A stretch of 64,000 nucleotides of DNA from Bacteroidales bacterium (lineage in GTDB: Bacteria; Bacteroidota; Bacteroidia; Bacteroidales; P3), in contig WQWI01000009.1 in NCBI GenBank assembly GCA_009785425.1, forward strand, positions 1 to 64,000. The letters are read 5' to 3'. Position numbers and translations under genes: made by a program. This document shows positions 32,823-41,936 of this stretch, piece after piece. Position 1 is the stretch's first letter; every line of letters begins with the position of its first letter. The notes beneath the pieces are model-generated. The model made no database searches. It had not been told where the DNA came from and was given only the letters and a program-made list of their open reading frames with translations.

Positions 32823-33491
32823 ATGAACAAAAACAAACTAAATTTGAGGAATATGGCGAAGATGATAGCCTGCCTTGTAGTAGTAAGTAAAACAAAACTA
32901 TTAGTAGTTTTGGTAGCCTTAATAGGCTTTGGTCTCAGTGCAAATGCTCAACTAACCACTGTACAAAACAGTGATGGCTCATGGGATGTGTTCAATAATG
33001 AAGGAGAACACGTAACTTCCGGACGTGCTTTTAAAACCGAAGGAAATTGGTATAATGTACGAAACAGTGATGGTTCGTGGGACGTATTCGACAGCAATGG
33101 ACGACATATAACTTCTGGACGAGCGAGCAGAATTCCTGCTAGCACTTGGTACAACGTTCAAAGCAATGATAATTCAAGGGTATGGAATGTTTTTAACGGT
33201 GATGGGCAACACATAACTTCCGGGCGTGCTGTTAAAACCAGCGGAGATTGGTACAATGTTCAGCAAAATGGTGATAGAAGACTGTGGGATGTGTTCAATA
33301 GTGAAGGGCAACACATAACTTTTGGGCGTGCAACACGGGTTTCAGGAAGGGATCTTTACAATGTACATAGCCATGGCGTCGGTTGGAGAGTGTTCAATGA
33401 TAGAGGATTTCTTGTTGCTACTGGGCGTATGGAACACGGACGTATAGTAGAAACTAGTTTTGGTTTTTTAGGATCGTGGATGCATTTTTAG
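32823..33491 (+). CDS. Secreted protein with five degenerate about 35-residue repeats
   Basis: I do not recognise the family. A 222-aa protein with a long signal peptide ending SANAQ (about residue 43), followed by five tandem units of 30-37 residues. The consensus is WYNVQ-x-(N/G)-D-x-SWDVFN-x-x-GxHITSGRA. The last unit is degenerate (GWRVFNDRGFLVATGR). The pattern of Trp, Tyr and Gly at fixed spacing recalls WG/KWG-type or beta-propeller/beta-solenoid repeats, so a secreted binding protein is likely. It lies downstream of the reductase pair after a 140-bp gap with no clear TAnnTTTG element. Confidence 0.65.
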   Translation: MNKNKLNLRNMAKMIACLVVVSKTKLLVVLVALIGFGLSANAQLTTVQNSDGSWDVFNNEGEHVTSGRAFKTEGNWYNVRNSDGSWDVFDSNGRHITSGRASRIPASTWYNVQSNDNSRVWNVFNGDGQHITSGRAVKTSGDWYNVQQNGDRRLWDVFNSEGQHITFGRATRVSGRDLYNVHSHGVGWRVFNDRGFLVATGRMEHGRIVETSFGFLGSWMHF

Positions 33492-33622
33492 ATGCCTACG
33501 GAGTAAGCAAGATGACAAAAAAAGAGATGATAGAAATCAGGGGTGGGGAAATTAAAACGTATTACAGCAACCAGGGGCAAATCCCGCAGCACCACAAGAT
33601 TATCATGGTTACCCAACAATAG
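33476..33622 (+). CDS. Possible double-glycine leader peptide, 48 aa
   Basis: A short frame beginning at GTG 33476, overlapping the end of the preceding gene in another frame, reads (V/M)DAFLDAYGVSKMTKKEMIEIRGG followed by a 24-residue Gln/His-rich core. ATG 33512 is an alternative start. The acidic/basic helix ending in EIRGG is what double-glycine leaders of Bacteroidota look like. From 33556 a different frame encodes QQPGANPAAPQDYHGY... and ends WWAEWHKA at a stop near 33675, which looks more like a real peptide core. A frameshift may therefore have split the gene. No transporter or modification gene is adjacent, so confidence is low. Confidence 0.25.
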   Translation: MDAFLDAYGVSKMTKKEMIEIRGGEIKTYYSNQGQIPQHHKIIMVTQQ

Positions 33623-33799
33623 ACGGGTATGACGATCGGGATCAGCGTTGGTGGGCGGAGTGGCACAAAGCATAGGGTTGGACTGGGTGGTGTCACTGTT
33701 TTCAGTGTCGTTAGAAAGAAAACGATGGCACCAACGGTTACTGTGATCAAATATGCTGTAAAAATCAAAATAAAATTTGCCAAATTGAAAAAAATGTTG

Positions 33800-33807
33800 T
33801 AACTTTG
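33800..33807 (+). promoter_or_regulatory. -7 element of gcvP
   Basis: TAACTTTG, 33 nt before the ATG at 33841. I see no glycine riboswitch fold in the gap upstream. Besides the possible peptide, the stretch 33623-33799 shows nothing I can name. Confidence 0.65.
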
Positions 33808-33840
33808 TGGTAGTAACTTATACGAGCAGACAAACACACT

Positions 33841-36741
33841 ATGCTAACCAACAACTTTCAGTTTCGTCACATTGGACCCAATGCTGTCGAACAACAAGAA
33901 ATGCTCCGTGCCATCGGCGTGAAAACGATGGACGAACTTATTGAAAAAACCATTCCCTCACGGATTCGCTTGAAAAAGCCGTTGAATCTGCCGGAAAAAG
34001 GTATGAACGAGTTCGAATATCTCAATCACATCAAGGCGATTGCATCAAAAAACAAACTATTTCGCTCATTTATCGGAATGGGCTATTATTCGGCAATTAC
34101 GCCCCCTGTGATTTTGCGAAACGTGTTGGAAAATCCGGGTTGGTACACATCCTACACGCCATATCAGGCAGAAATTTCACAAGGTCGTTTGGAAGCCTTG
34201 CTGAACTATCAAACCATGATTATGGATATGACGGCGATGCCGATTGCCAACGCAAGTTTGTTGGACGAAGCCACAGCCGCAGCAGAAGCCATGATTATGT
34301 TCTTCAACTCTCGCTCGAAAGAGAAAGTGAAGAGCGGAGCAAATCGTTTTTTAGTGTCGCAAGATTTGTTTGCACAAACGATAGATGTGTTGAAAACACG
34401 GGCACTTCCATTGGGGATTGAGTTGGAAATTGTAAGCCATACCAAGTTTGAGTTTACCGAAAATGTGTTTGGATTAATCGTTCAATATCCGATGCAATGT
34501 GGCTCTGTTTGCGATTACTCGGAATTGGTGAAACAAGCCAAAGAAGCCGGAATTTTTACGGCAGTTGCGGCAGATTTGATGTCGTTAGCCTTGCTCACGC
34601 CTCCGGGCGAATGGGGAACGGATTGCGTAGTTGGCTCAACACAACGCTTTGGTTTGCCGTTGGGATTCGGCGGTCCGGCTGCAGGATATTTTGCTTGCAG
34701 GGAAGATTTTAAGCGTCAATTTCCGGGACGAATCATCGGTGTAACCATCGACGCACAAGGCAATCGTGCGTTGCGTATGGCACTTGCCACGCGCGAGCAA
34801 CATATCAAACGTGAAAAAGCAACGTCAAACATTTGTACGGCATCCGCTCTGATGGCAATTATGAATGGTTTTTATGCTGTTTATCACGGACAAGAAGGCA
34901 TTCGAGCAATCGCTCAAAATATCCACACGATGACGGGTGTTTTGTCGATGGAAGCAGAAAGATACGGCTACAAAACATTGAACGACACCTTCTTTGATAC
35001 ACTGGGGATTGAAATTCCAAGCGATGTAAATATAGACGAATTCAAGAAAATCGCTTTATCGTTTGAAATAAATTTCCGTTATTTCAGCGAAAAACAAATT
35101 GGTGTAAGTTTGAATGAAACCACAGCAAAATCAGACGTTGACGACATTCTGAAAGTTTTTGCGCAGGCCACAAAAAAAGAATATACAGAACGTCATTGCG
35201 AGGGCGAAAGCCCGAAGCAATCTATGGATTGCTTCACTACGTTCGCAATGACGGAAAAGAGGCAAGGTATTCCCGAAAATTTAAAACGCCAATCGCCATT
35301 TTTGGCACACAAAGTTTTCAATTCATACCACGATGAAACGAGTATGATGCGATACATCAAAAAACTCGAAATCAAAGACCTTTCGCTCAATCGTGCAATG
35401 ATACCGCTCGGATCGTGCACGATGAAACTCAACGCTGCTGCGGAAATGATGCCGATTACCTTTCCGGAATTTGGTGGCATTCATCCGTTTGTGCCAAAAA
35501 ATCAAGCCGAAGGTTATTACGAGTTGATAGAAAATTTGGATAGAGATTTGTCAGAAATCACAGGTTTTGCAAAGATGTCGTTTCAGCCGAATTCCGGTGC
35601 TTCCGGCGAGTATGCAGGCTTGATGGTTATTCAGGCGTATCACCGTTCGCGTGGCGAAAACCATCGCAACGTGTGCTTGATTCCGGCTTCCGCACACGGC
35701 ACTAATCCTGCAACAGCAGCGATGGCAGGCATGAAAATCGTGATTGTAAAATCTACGCCAGATGGCGAAATCGATGTTGAAGATTTGAGACAAAAAGCAG
35801 AAGAACACAAAGCCGATTTGTCTTGCATTATGATCACGTATCCTTCTACACACGGTGTTTTCGAGGAATCTATTTTAGATATCATCAAAATTATTCGTGA
35901 TAACGGTGGACAAGTTTACATGGACGGTGCAAACATGAATGCTCAAGTGGGCTTAACCCATCCGGGGTTTATGGGTGTGGATGTTGCACATTTAAATTTA
36001 CACAAAACCTTTGCAATGCCTCATGGTGGCGGCGGTCCTGGCGTTGGCCCTATTGGTGTTGCCGAACATTTGGTTCCATTTTTACCCGGCCATACGATTA
36101 TTCAAACCAGCGGAGAGCAAGGTATATCGGCGGTTTCCGCATCACCGTTCGGATATCCGATGATTTTACCGATCACATACGGATACATCAAAATGCTTGG
36201 CGGACAAGGTTTGAAAAAAGCCACAGAGGTGGCAATTCTGAACGTGAACTACATGAGAGAAAAACTCAAAGACCACTTCCCTATTTTATACACCGGCGAA
36301 AACGGTATGGTAGCACACGAAATGATTATAGACTGTAACGCATTTAGCACGAGTGCAAACGTTCAGGTATCAGACATTGCCAAACGCTTGATGGATTACG
36401 GCTTTCACGCACCAACAGTAGCATTTCCGGTACACGGAACATTGATGGTAGAACCAACCGAAAGCGAGCCGTTTTCGGAAATCAATCGTTTGATTAACGC
36501 ATTTATTTCGATTCGAAAAGAGATTGCAGATATTGAAACCGGAAAAATCGACAAGGCTGACAATCCTTTGAAAAACGCACCACACACCGTACACGTGGTT
36601 TCCGCAAGCCAGTGGACGCATCCTTATACCCGCGAACAAGCCGCATTTCCACAACCGCACGACGACAAATACTGGCCTACCGTAGGACGTGTGGATGATG
36701 CTCACGGAGATAGGAATCTGCTGTGTAGTTGTGGAGATTGA
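33841..36741 (+). CDS. gcvP: Glycine dehydrogenase (aminomethyl-transferring), P protein
   Basis: PLP-dependent decarboxylase of the glycine cleavage system. It releases CO2 from glycine and passes the aminomethyl group to the H protein. The N-terminal half has FRHIGPN and YQAEISQGRLE. The C-terminal half has PNSGASGEYAGL and the cofactor site HLNLHKTFAMPHGGGGPG with its Lys. The 966 residues are slightly longer than normal because residues 451-471 (RHCEGESPKQ...) are an in-frame palindromic repeat between the two homologous halves. The other cleavage-system genes (gcvT, gcvH) are not in this window. Its stop overlaps the possible TTG start of the sigma gene. Confidence 0.96.
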   Translation: MLTNNFQFRHIGPNAVEQQEMLRAIGVKTMDELIEKTIPSRIRLKKPLNLPEKGMNEFEYLNHIKAIASKNKLFRSFIGMGYYSAITPPVILRNVLENPGWYTSYTPYQAEISQGRLEALLNYQTMIMDMTAMPIANASLLDEATAAAEAMIMFFNSRSKEKVKSGANRFLVSQDLFAQTIDVLKTRALPLGIELEIVSHTKFEFTENVFGLIVQYPMQCGSVCDYSELVKQAKEAGIFTAVAADLMSLALLTPPGEWGTDCVVGSTQRFGLPLGFGGPAAGYFACREDFKRQFPGRIIGVTIDAQGNRALRMALATREQHIKREKATSNICTASALMAIMNGFYAVYHGQEGIRAIAQNIHTMTGVLSMEAERYGYKTLNDTFFDTLGIEIPSDVNIDEFKKIALSFEINFRYFSEKQIGVSLNETTAKSDVDDILKVFAQATKKEYTERHCEGESPKQSMDCFTTFAMTEKRQGIPENLKRQSPFLAHKVFNSYHDETSMMRYIKKLEIKDLSLNRAMIPLGSCTMKLNAAAEMMPITFPEFGGIHPFVPKNQAEGYYELIENLDRDLSEITGFAKMSFQPNSGASGEYAGLMVIQAYHRSRGENHRNVCLIPASAHGTNPATAAMAGMKIVIVKSTPDGEIDVEDLRQKAEEHKADLSCIMITYPSTHGVFEESILDIIKIIRDNGGQVYMDGANMNAQVGLTHPGFMGVDVAHLNLHKTFAMPHGGGGPGVGPIGVAEHLVPFLPGHTIIQTSGEQGISAVSASPFGYPMILPITYGYIKMLGGQGLKKATEVAILNVNYMREKLKDHFPILYTGENGMVAHEMIIDCNAFSTSANVQVSDIAKRLMDYGFHAPTVAFPVHGTLMVEPTESEPFSEINRLINAFISIRKEIADIETGKIDKADNPLKNAPHTVHVVSASQWTHPYTREQAAFPQPHDDKYWPTVGRVDDAHGDRNLLCSCGD
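35191..35253. repeat. CGTCATT-type palindromic repeat inside gcvP
   Basis: A 63-bp unit of exactly 21 codons, CGTCATTGCGAGGGCG to GTTCGCAATGACG. It is read as RHCEGESPKQ...FAMT, located in the linker between the two halves of the protein. Confidence 0.88.
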
Positions 36742-37364
36742 AAAGACTTATCAAAAAAGCACAAACATATAATTTCACTCTCTCTATAATTGAGGGAAAC
36801 ATGGCAGCATTTGAACTGTTTTATCGAACTGAATATAACAATTTACGCTATTTTGTTTCTTCGTTCACGGCTCATAGTAATTTGCTGCCTGAAGATATTG
36901 TGCAAGAATCATTTCTTACGTTTTGGACAAGTAGGCAGGCTCTCGATCCCACCAAAAATATAAGGGCTTATCTCTACACCATCGCAAAAAATAAAACCAT
37001 CAACGCCCTTAAATTTCAAACCCGATTTCAAAGAGGCACGACCGGACAAAAAGAAAACGATTTCGGGTTAACCGTATTGGAAAGCGAAGATTTAACTTCT
37101 CGAATTGATGCCTTAGACATGGAACGTATCATCGATAAAACGTATGACATCCTAAAAGGGCATGTTCGAGAGTCGTTCATTCTCAGCCGAAAACATGGAA
37201 TGACTTATCAAGAAATAGCCAAAAAACTCCAAGTCTCCGAAAAATCGGTTGAAAGATACATGTCTACAGCATTAAAAATATTTCGACGTAAATTATCACA
37301 CTATATTGGCGTGTTGTTAGTATTTTTCGGACATTGCTGTAAGTTTTTTGAGGGTATCGGATAG
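36738..37364 (+). CDS. ECF RNA polymerase sigma factor
   Basis: An alternative sigma factor of the Bacteroidota ECF group that partners FecR-type anti-sigma factors. Region 2 is seen in EDIVQESFLTFWTS and IRAYLYTIAKNK. Region 4 is YQEIAKKLQVSEKSVERYMSTALKIFRRKL, a helix-turn-helix for -35 recognition. No ATG fits the N-terminus; TTG 36738 overlaps the gcvP stop, and GTG 36729 is the alternative. The C-terminus continues past region 4 into a short hydrophobic stretch (IGVLLVFFGHCC), which is unusual. The FecR gene follows after about 20 nt, so sigma, anti-sigma and SusCD form one regulatory unit. Confidence 0.85.
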   Translation: MKRLIKKAQTYNFTLSIIEGNMAAFELFYRTEYNNLRYFVSSFTAHSNLLPEDIVQESFLTFWTSRQALDPTKNIRAYLYTIAKNKTINALKFQTRFQRGTTGQKENDFGLTVLESEDLTSRIDALDMERIIDKTYDILKGHVRESFILSRKHGMTYQEIAKKLQVSEKSVERYMSTALKIFRRKLSHYIGVLLVFFGHCCKFFEGIG

Positions 37365-37378
37365 CACGTTTGTATATA
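37346..37378 (+). promoter_or_regulatory. Candidate ECF-dependent promoter before fecR
   Basis: TGAGGGT, 13 bases, then TTTGTATATA. The same two blocks with exactly the same 13-base gap occur before susC at 38306-38338. It differs from the housekeeping TAnnTTTG promoters, so it is a good candidate for the site used by the adjacent ECF sigma factor. Confidence 0.6.
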
Positions 37379-37384
37379 GTATAC

Positions 37385-38284
37385 ATGAAAAATATGGACA
37401 AAAAAATAACAGAAAAATTGGATCAGGTGTTTTCGGGCTTTCCTAACACAGATGCACCCAAAAGTGCAATGAAGGAATTTCGTCGAAGATACACTAAACG
37501 TAGGGATTTCGTAACGATATTTAGTCGTGTGGCGGCAGTATTGATCATTCCGCTTTTGAGTCTGGTGCTGTACCAGTTTTTTTCGCAAACGAGAGAGCAA
37601 ACACCAACGCTTGCCGGTTCGGTTAATTATTCAGCCCCAATAATGGAATACACGGTAAATTCCGGTGTAAGGGGCAGAGTGGTTCTGCCTGATGGTAGCG
37701 AGGTTTGGCTCAATAGCAACTCTTCACTGAAAGTTCCTGCAGTGTTTGGCGAGCATGCAAGAGTTGTAGAATTGAACGGGGAAGCATTTTTTGATGTGCT
37801 TGGCGATAAGCAACGACCTTTGTACGTGAGAACAAACAGAAACATAACCGCAAGAGTTACAGGAACACGATTTAATATCTCTACATATTGCAATGATGAG
37901 TTGATTAGTCTTCATTTAATTTCCGGAGAAGTTGAACTCATCAATGAAAACAATCGTAGAAGATTTAGCGTACTACCTAACCAAAAAGTTTACGTTATGG
38001 ACGGGCAGCAAGACTTTAATTTGGTAAAAAGTCCGGACGAACGTTTGAACACAGGTTGGAAAAAAGGTTATCTTGTGTTCGATGGCATGCGAATGTCGGA
38101 AGTCATTCGGAGAATGGAGCGTTGGTATGGTGTCGAAATTGTTGTTACTTCACCTCAAATTTTAGACGAACGATTTACGGGTGAATTTAGATCGGAGTCT
38201 CTTACGCAAGTGCTTGACTTTTTGAGAATAAGTTCCGGGATTGATTCTGAAATTACAAATGGAACGGTCATTTTGAGTTACTGA
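37385..38284 (+). CDS. FecR-type anti-sigma factor
   Basis: Inner-membrane regulator that holds the ECF sigma factor and receives a signal from the TonB-linked receptor. ATG at 37385 (MKNMDKKITEKL) is chosen; ATG 37394 is also possible. A cytoplasmic segment of about 45 residues precedes one membrane helix (VAAVLIIPLLSLVLYQFF). The periplasmic FecR domain follows (LPDGSEVWLNSNSSLKVP, GEAFFDV, TGTRFNI), and then the C-terminal DUF4974-type domain (FDGMRMSEVIRRMERWYGVEI). The length of about 300 residues is normal. The start is so close to the candidate promoter that its own message would be nearly leaderless. Confidence 0.9.
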   Translation: MKNMDKKITEKLDQVFSGFPNTDAPKSAMKEFRRRYTKRRDFVTIFSRVAAVLIIPLLSLVLYQFFSQTREQTPTLAGSVNYSAPIMEYTVNSGVRGRVVLPDGSEVWLNSNSSLKVPAVFGEHARVVELNGEAFFDVLGDKQRPLYVRTNRNITARVTGTRFNISTYCNDELISLHLISGEVELINENNRRRFSVLPNQKVYVMDGQQDFNLVKSPDERLNTGWKKGYLVFDGMRMSEVIRRMERWYGVEIVVTSPQILDERFTGEFRSESLTQVLDFLRISSGIDSEITNGTVILSY

Positions 38285-38305
38285 AATTCTCATTAGGATA
38301 ATTTT

Positions 38306-38338
38306 TTCTGAGGGTGCTTGAGGGTTTCTTTGTATATA
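38306..38338 (+). promoter_or_regulatory. Candidate ECF-dependent promoter before susC
   Basis: TGAGGGT-N13-TTTGTATATA, 27 nt before the ATG at 38366, matching the element at 37346. This suggests that the sigma factor switches on both its anti-sigma gene and the transport genes. Confidence 0.6.
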
Positions 38339-38365
38339 ACGAAGAAATAACAAATACACACCCTC

Positions 38366-41300
38366 ATGAAAAAAGCATTAATTTTGACTTGCCTGATTGG
38401 ACTACTGTTACAGAATGTCGTTGCCCAAAGTGTCACACTAAATTTTAGAGATGCACCTCTCAGAGATGTATTAAGAGAAATTCAGAATCAAACCGACTAC
38501 CGGTTTGTATTCAACGACAATGCAATCGGAGCATCTAACCCTGTTTCGATAACGGTAGAGTCGGAACCTTTAAGAGCGGTTTTGACCGAACTGTTCACGC
38601 AAAACAACATTACTTACACAATCAGCGGAAGACAGATTGTGTTAAGTCCATCGACAGCAACTGAACCGGCGGCACCGGCGGGTGCAGCCCCTCTACAACG
38701 ACAGGTTACCGGAAGGGTAGTTTGCGAGGCGTCAGGCGAAACCCTGCCTTTTGTTACTGTAGTAATACAGGGAACCACTACGGGTACGATTACGTCTATT
38801 GATGGAGATTTCACAATAACGGTTCCTTCTGAAGAAACCGTGCTTGTGTTTTCTATATTGGGTTATGAACCTATGGAGATTCAGGTTGGCACGGCAATGC
38901 ATTTGGCTGTTGGCAAGAGATTGTCGGCAACCGAACTTGAGGGAGTAGTAGTAACCGGTTTTCAAACCCTTTCGCGTGAGCGTAGTGCGGGATCGTTCAA
39001 CATTGTTTCCGGACAAACTGTTGCCGAAAGAGCGGCTACGAGCGGCGGCATCCTTCAAAGTCTCGAAGGACTTACCACCGGACTCAGCATCAATCACGGT
39101 GCAGGAGAAGATATGTTTCTTATTCGTGGAACTAATTCTGTTAATGCAACGCGACAGCCTTTATATGTGGTTGACGGAATCCCCATGTCGTTCGAAGATA
39201 TAGAACTTATGATCAACGAAAACGACATACTAACCTTTACTGTTTTGAAAGACGCAACTGCCGCTTCCATTTGGGGAGCACAAGCAGCCAACGGTGTTGT
39301 TGTTATCACTACAAGACGCGGACTGGATACCGACCGTAGAATTCATGTAACTTACAACACAACAACTACCGTGAGAGGACGTCCGGACTGGAGTTATTTC
39401 AATTTTATGTCGAGCGAACAATTTATGCGTACAGCCAATGAAATTTTTGATCCGAATGTATTTACCTACCACGATGTTATGACTCGAAATTTTGGCTTGC
39501 CCCTCAATTCATTTCCGTTGATACTTCCTCACGAAATGCCGTGGTATGATTATCTCAACAGCACTATTAATGCAACCGAACGAGACAGAAGACTAAATGC
39601 TTTGGCATCTCAAAACAACCGTTCGCAAATCGAGGAATTTCTTCAGCAACCGGCTTGGAACACAAGGCATAGTTTGTCATTTACCGGTGGAGGTCAGAAC
39701 TATTCGGTACACGGTTCTTTTATGTATGAACACGACCAAGGCGTTAATTTGACAAACAGAAACAGATATGTCGTAAACATTCGTCAAGATTTTAGAATAG
39801 CACCATGGATAAGCCTCGACCTGACCACAAATTTGGCAATGATAAATGATAATAACAGGACTTTGTCTGAATTTACCAATGCTAACAATCTGTTGCCATA
39901 CATGATGCTTCGCGATGCAAACGGCAACAATCTTTCGCACGCTGCTTTGAGATACCACGAAAGTATAATGCACGAAGCCCAAACAAGAAGCAGGCTAAAT
40001 CTTGACTACGTTCCGTTGGATGAACTGAATCTTGGATTCAACACCGCAAGCCAACTCAATGCAAGAATCAATGCAGGGTTAAGAATAAGACTTATGGAAG
40101 GGCTTCATTTTGAAGGACGTTATCAATATCAACGTAACAACGGCTTGTCGGAATTGTTCAGAGGTCAGCATTCTTACAGTACACGTTTCGAACTTGCAGA
40201 ATTTACAACGCAAACAGGAACGGCTGCTCCGATTCACCATTTACCGGCAGCAGGAGGAAGATTAAACAGGGTCAACACTGAACTAAACAGTTGGACGGTA
40301 AGAAACCAATTTCTGTTTGATCGTGCTTTCGACGGAGGAAACCACCAAATTACAGCCCTTGCCGGAACTGAAGTGCGTGCAAACAGGATAAATCAAGTAA
40401 CAAACGTTTTGAGAGGTTTTGATCCACAGACGTTGGTTCAAATGCAGTACAACGAACGAGATTTGATGGCTACCGGTGTTGCCGGCGTATTGCTTGTACC
40501 CGGAGCTTTGAACGTTTCAAGATTGACAGGACGAGGAAGTATGTTTTCTGCTATCGAAGAAGAAACTCGTTTTGTCTCATTTTATTCAAATGTAGCGTAC
40601 ACGTTTTCGCATAGATATTCTATTAACGCCAGTATCCGTGTTGATCAGTCCAACCTTTTTGGTAGTGACCCGAGTGTGCAATTCAGACCAATTTGGTCTA
40701 CCGGTGTAGCGTGGAACTTAGGACAAGAAGATTTTATGAGAGATGTAAGGGCAATCAACCGACTCAATCTCAGATTGAGTTACGGTTTGGGCGGAAACTC
40801 TCCTGCCCCAGGTACAGGAGGTTCGTTTGATATTATTCAAGCCGTGAATAACGTGAATTTTCCATCGATAACGTACACTATTGTGAGTCCTGCCAACAAC
40901 CAATTGCGTTGGGAGCAAACAAGAACACTAAACTTTGGAATTGACGTCAGTGCGTTTAATTCGCGCATCCACGCAACTATTGATATTTACGATAAGAAAA
41001 CAACAGACTTGCTGGGTTGGATGCCATTGAATACAGTTACCGGTTGGCATTCGGCACTTGGAAATCTTGGAGAGCTTACCAACAGAGGGTTTGAACTTAC
41101 ATTAAGCACTCGAAATGTCCGCACAAGAGACTTCGCTTGGACTACAATGCTAACGCTGACACATAATGTAAACAACGTTGAACGACTCTATAATCAGTTG
41201 AGTATAACGCCTGTAAATAGAGTTAATCAGCCGTTTCTACCCGGATATTCTGCCTCCAGCCTTTTCGCATTCCAATGGGCAGGATTGGATCATTTTGGAG

Positions 41301-41908
41301 ACCCTCAAGTGTTTGATATTGATGCGAACGGAAATCTTGTTGCGGTAAAGCAAGCCGCTCAACTTACAAGTATCCATGCAGCACGCCACATGGGCTCTTC
41401 GCAACCGCTTTGGTTTGGAGGTATAACAAACAGTTTTACATACAGAAATTTCGAACTCAGTTTTTTGTTTGTGTACAATCTTGGACACAAAATGAGAAGT
41501 GTAGATACCGATTTCTTCACAGGACGTCTACATAGAAACATCATGCAAGGCTTCGAAAACAGGTGGAGAGAACCGGGAGACGAGATGCACACAAACACCC
41601 CATCATACCTTGCTGATCCTGATAATGCCCGCCGATTTATGACTTTCTATACCCATGCAGACATCAACGTAGTGAGTGCATCATATATCAAACTACGCGA
41701 CTTGTCGTTGTCATACACTCTTCCTCAAAGCGTGAGCGACAGACTGTTGTTGCAATCGGCAAGAGTCAGGGTTCAAGCAGGAAATCTTTTCTATTGGGCG
41801 GCAAACAATCGTGGAATAGACCCTGAGGCTCACAACTACCGCACCGGAATGAGACAAACACGTTTCGGACCATCTTTTTCCGCAGGATTAACCGTAAATT
41901 TTAGATAA
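38366..41908 (+). CDS. SusC/RagA family TonB-linked outer-membrane transporter with signalling N-terminus
   Basis: A 1180-aa TonB-dependent transporter. After the signal peptide (cut near VVAQ) comes an STN/secretin-like domain (residues about 22-92, FRDAPLRDVLREIQNQTDYRFVF...), which contacts FecR. A carboxypeptidase-like beta domain follows (GRVVCEASGETLPFVTV), then the plug (PLYVVDGIPM, KDATAASIWGAQAANGVVVITT) and the 22-strand barrel ending in Phe-Arg. The STN domain together with the upstream sigma/FecR genes makes this a signal-responsive importer. SusC-type proteins take up glycans or peptides with a SusD lid; no glycosidase is nearby, so the substrate may be peptide or protein-derived. 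Confidence 0.93.
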   Translation: MKKALILTCLIGLLLQNVVAQSVTLNFRDAPLRDVLREIQNQTDYRFVFNDNAIGASNPVSITVESEPLRAVLTELFTQNNITYTISGRQIVLSPSTATEPAAPAGAAPLQRQVTGRVVCEASGETLPFVTVVIQGTTTGTITSIDGDFTITVPSEETVLVFSILGYEPMEIQVGTAMHLAVGKRLSATELEGVVVTGFQTLSRERSAGSFNIVSGQTVAERAATSGGILQSLEGLTTGLSINHGAGEDMFLIRGTNSVNATRQPLYVVDGIPMSFEDIELMINENDILTFTVLKDATAASIWGAQAANGVVVITTRRGLDTDRRIHVTYNTTTTVRGRPDWSYFNFMSSEQFMRTANEIFDPNVFTYHDVMTRNFGLPLNSFPLILPHEMPWYDYLNSTINATERDRRLNALASQNNRSQIEEFLQQPAWNTRHSLSFTGGGQNYSVHGSFMYEHDQGVNLTNRNRYVVNIRQDFRIAPWISLDLTTNLAMINDNNRTLSEFTNANNLLPYMMLRDANGNNLSHAALRYHESIMHEAQTRSRLNLDYVPLDELNLGFNTASQLNARINAGLRIRLMEGLHFEGRYQYQRNNGLSELFRGQHSYSTRFELAEFTTQTGTAAPIHHLPAAGGRLNRVNTELNSWTVRNQFLFDRAFDGGNHQITALAGTEVRANRINQVTNVLRGFDPQTLVQMQYNERDLMATGVAGVLLVPGALNVSRLTGRGSMFSAIEEETRFVSFYSNVAYTFSHRYSINASIRVDQSNLFGSDPSVQFRPIWSTGVAWNLGQEDFMRDVRAINRLNLRLSYGLGGNSPAPGTGGSFDIIQAVNNVNFPSITYTIVSPANNQLRWEQTRTLNFGIDVSAFNSRIHATIDIYDKKTTDLLGWMPLNTVTGWHSALGNLGELTNRGFELTLSTRNVRTRDFAWTTMLTLTHNVNNVERLYNQLSITPVNRVNQPFLPGYSASSLFAFQWAGLDHFGDPQVFDIDANGNLVAVKQAAQLTSIHAARHMGSSQPLWFGGITNSFTYRNFELSFLFVYNLGHKMRSVDTDFFTGRLHRNIMQGFENRWREPGDEMHTNTPSYLADPDNARRFMTFYTHADINVVSASYIKLRDLSLSYTLPQSVSDRLLLQSARVRVQAGNLFYWAANNRGIDPEAHNYRTGMRQTRFGPSFSAGLTVNFR

Positions 41909-41936
41909 ACAGATAACCCTAAAAAACAAAAACGAT

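Noticed and set aside
33492-33840. Glycine riboswitch before gcvP
   Set aside because: I could not find the paired-aptamer pattern; the region has a plain TAACTTTG promoter with a short leader.
38672-38706. GGGTGCAGCCCCTCTACA in susC as another palindromic insertion
   Set aside because: It resembles half of the TGTAG family but lacks the matching arm, and the Ala/Pro-rich linker it encodes is common in this protein family.
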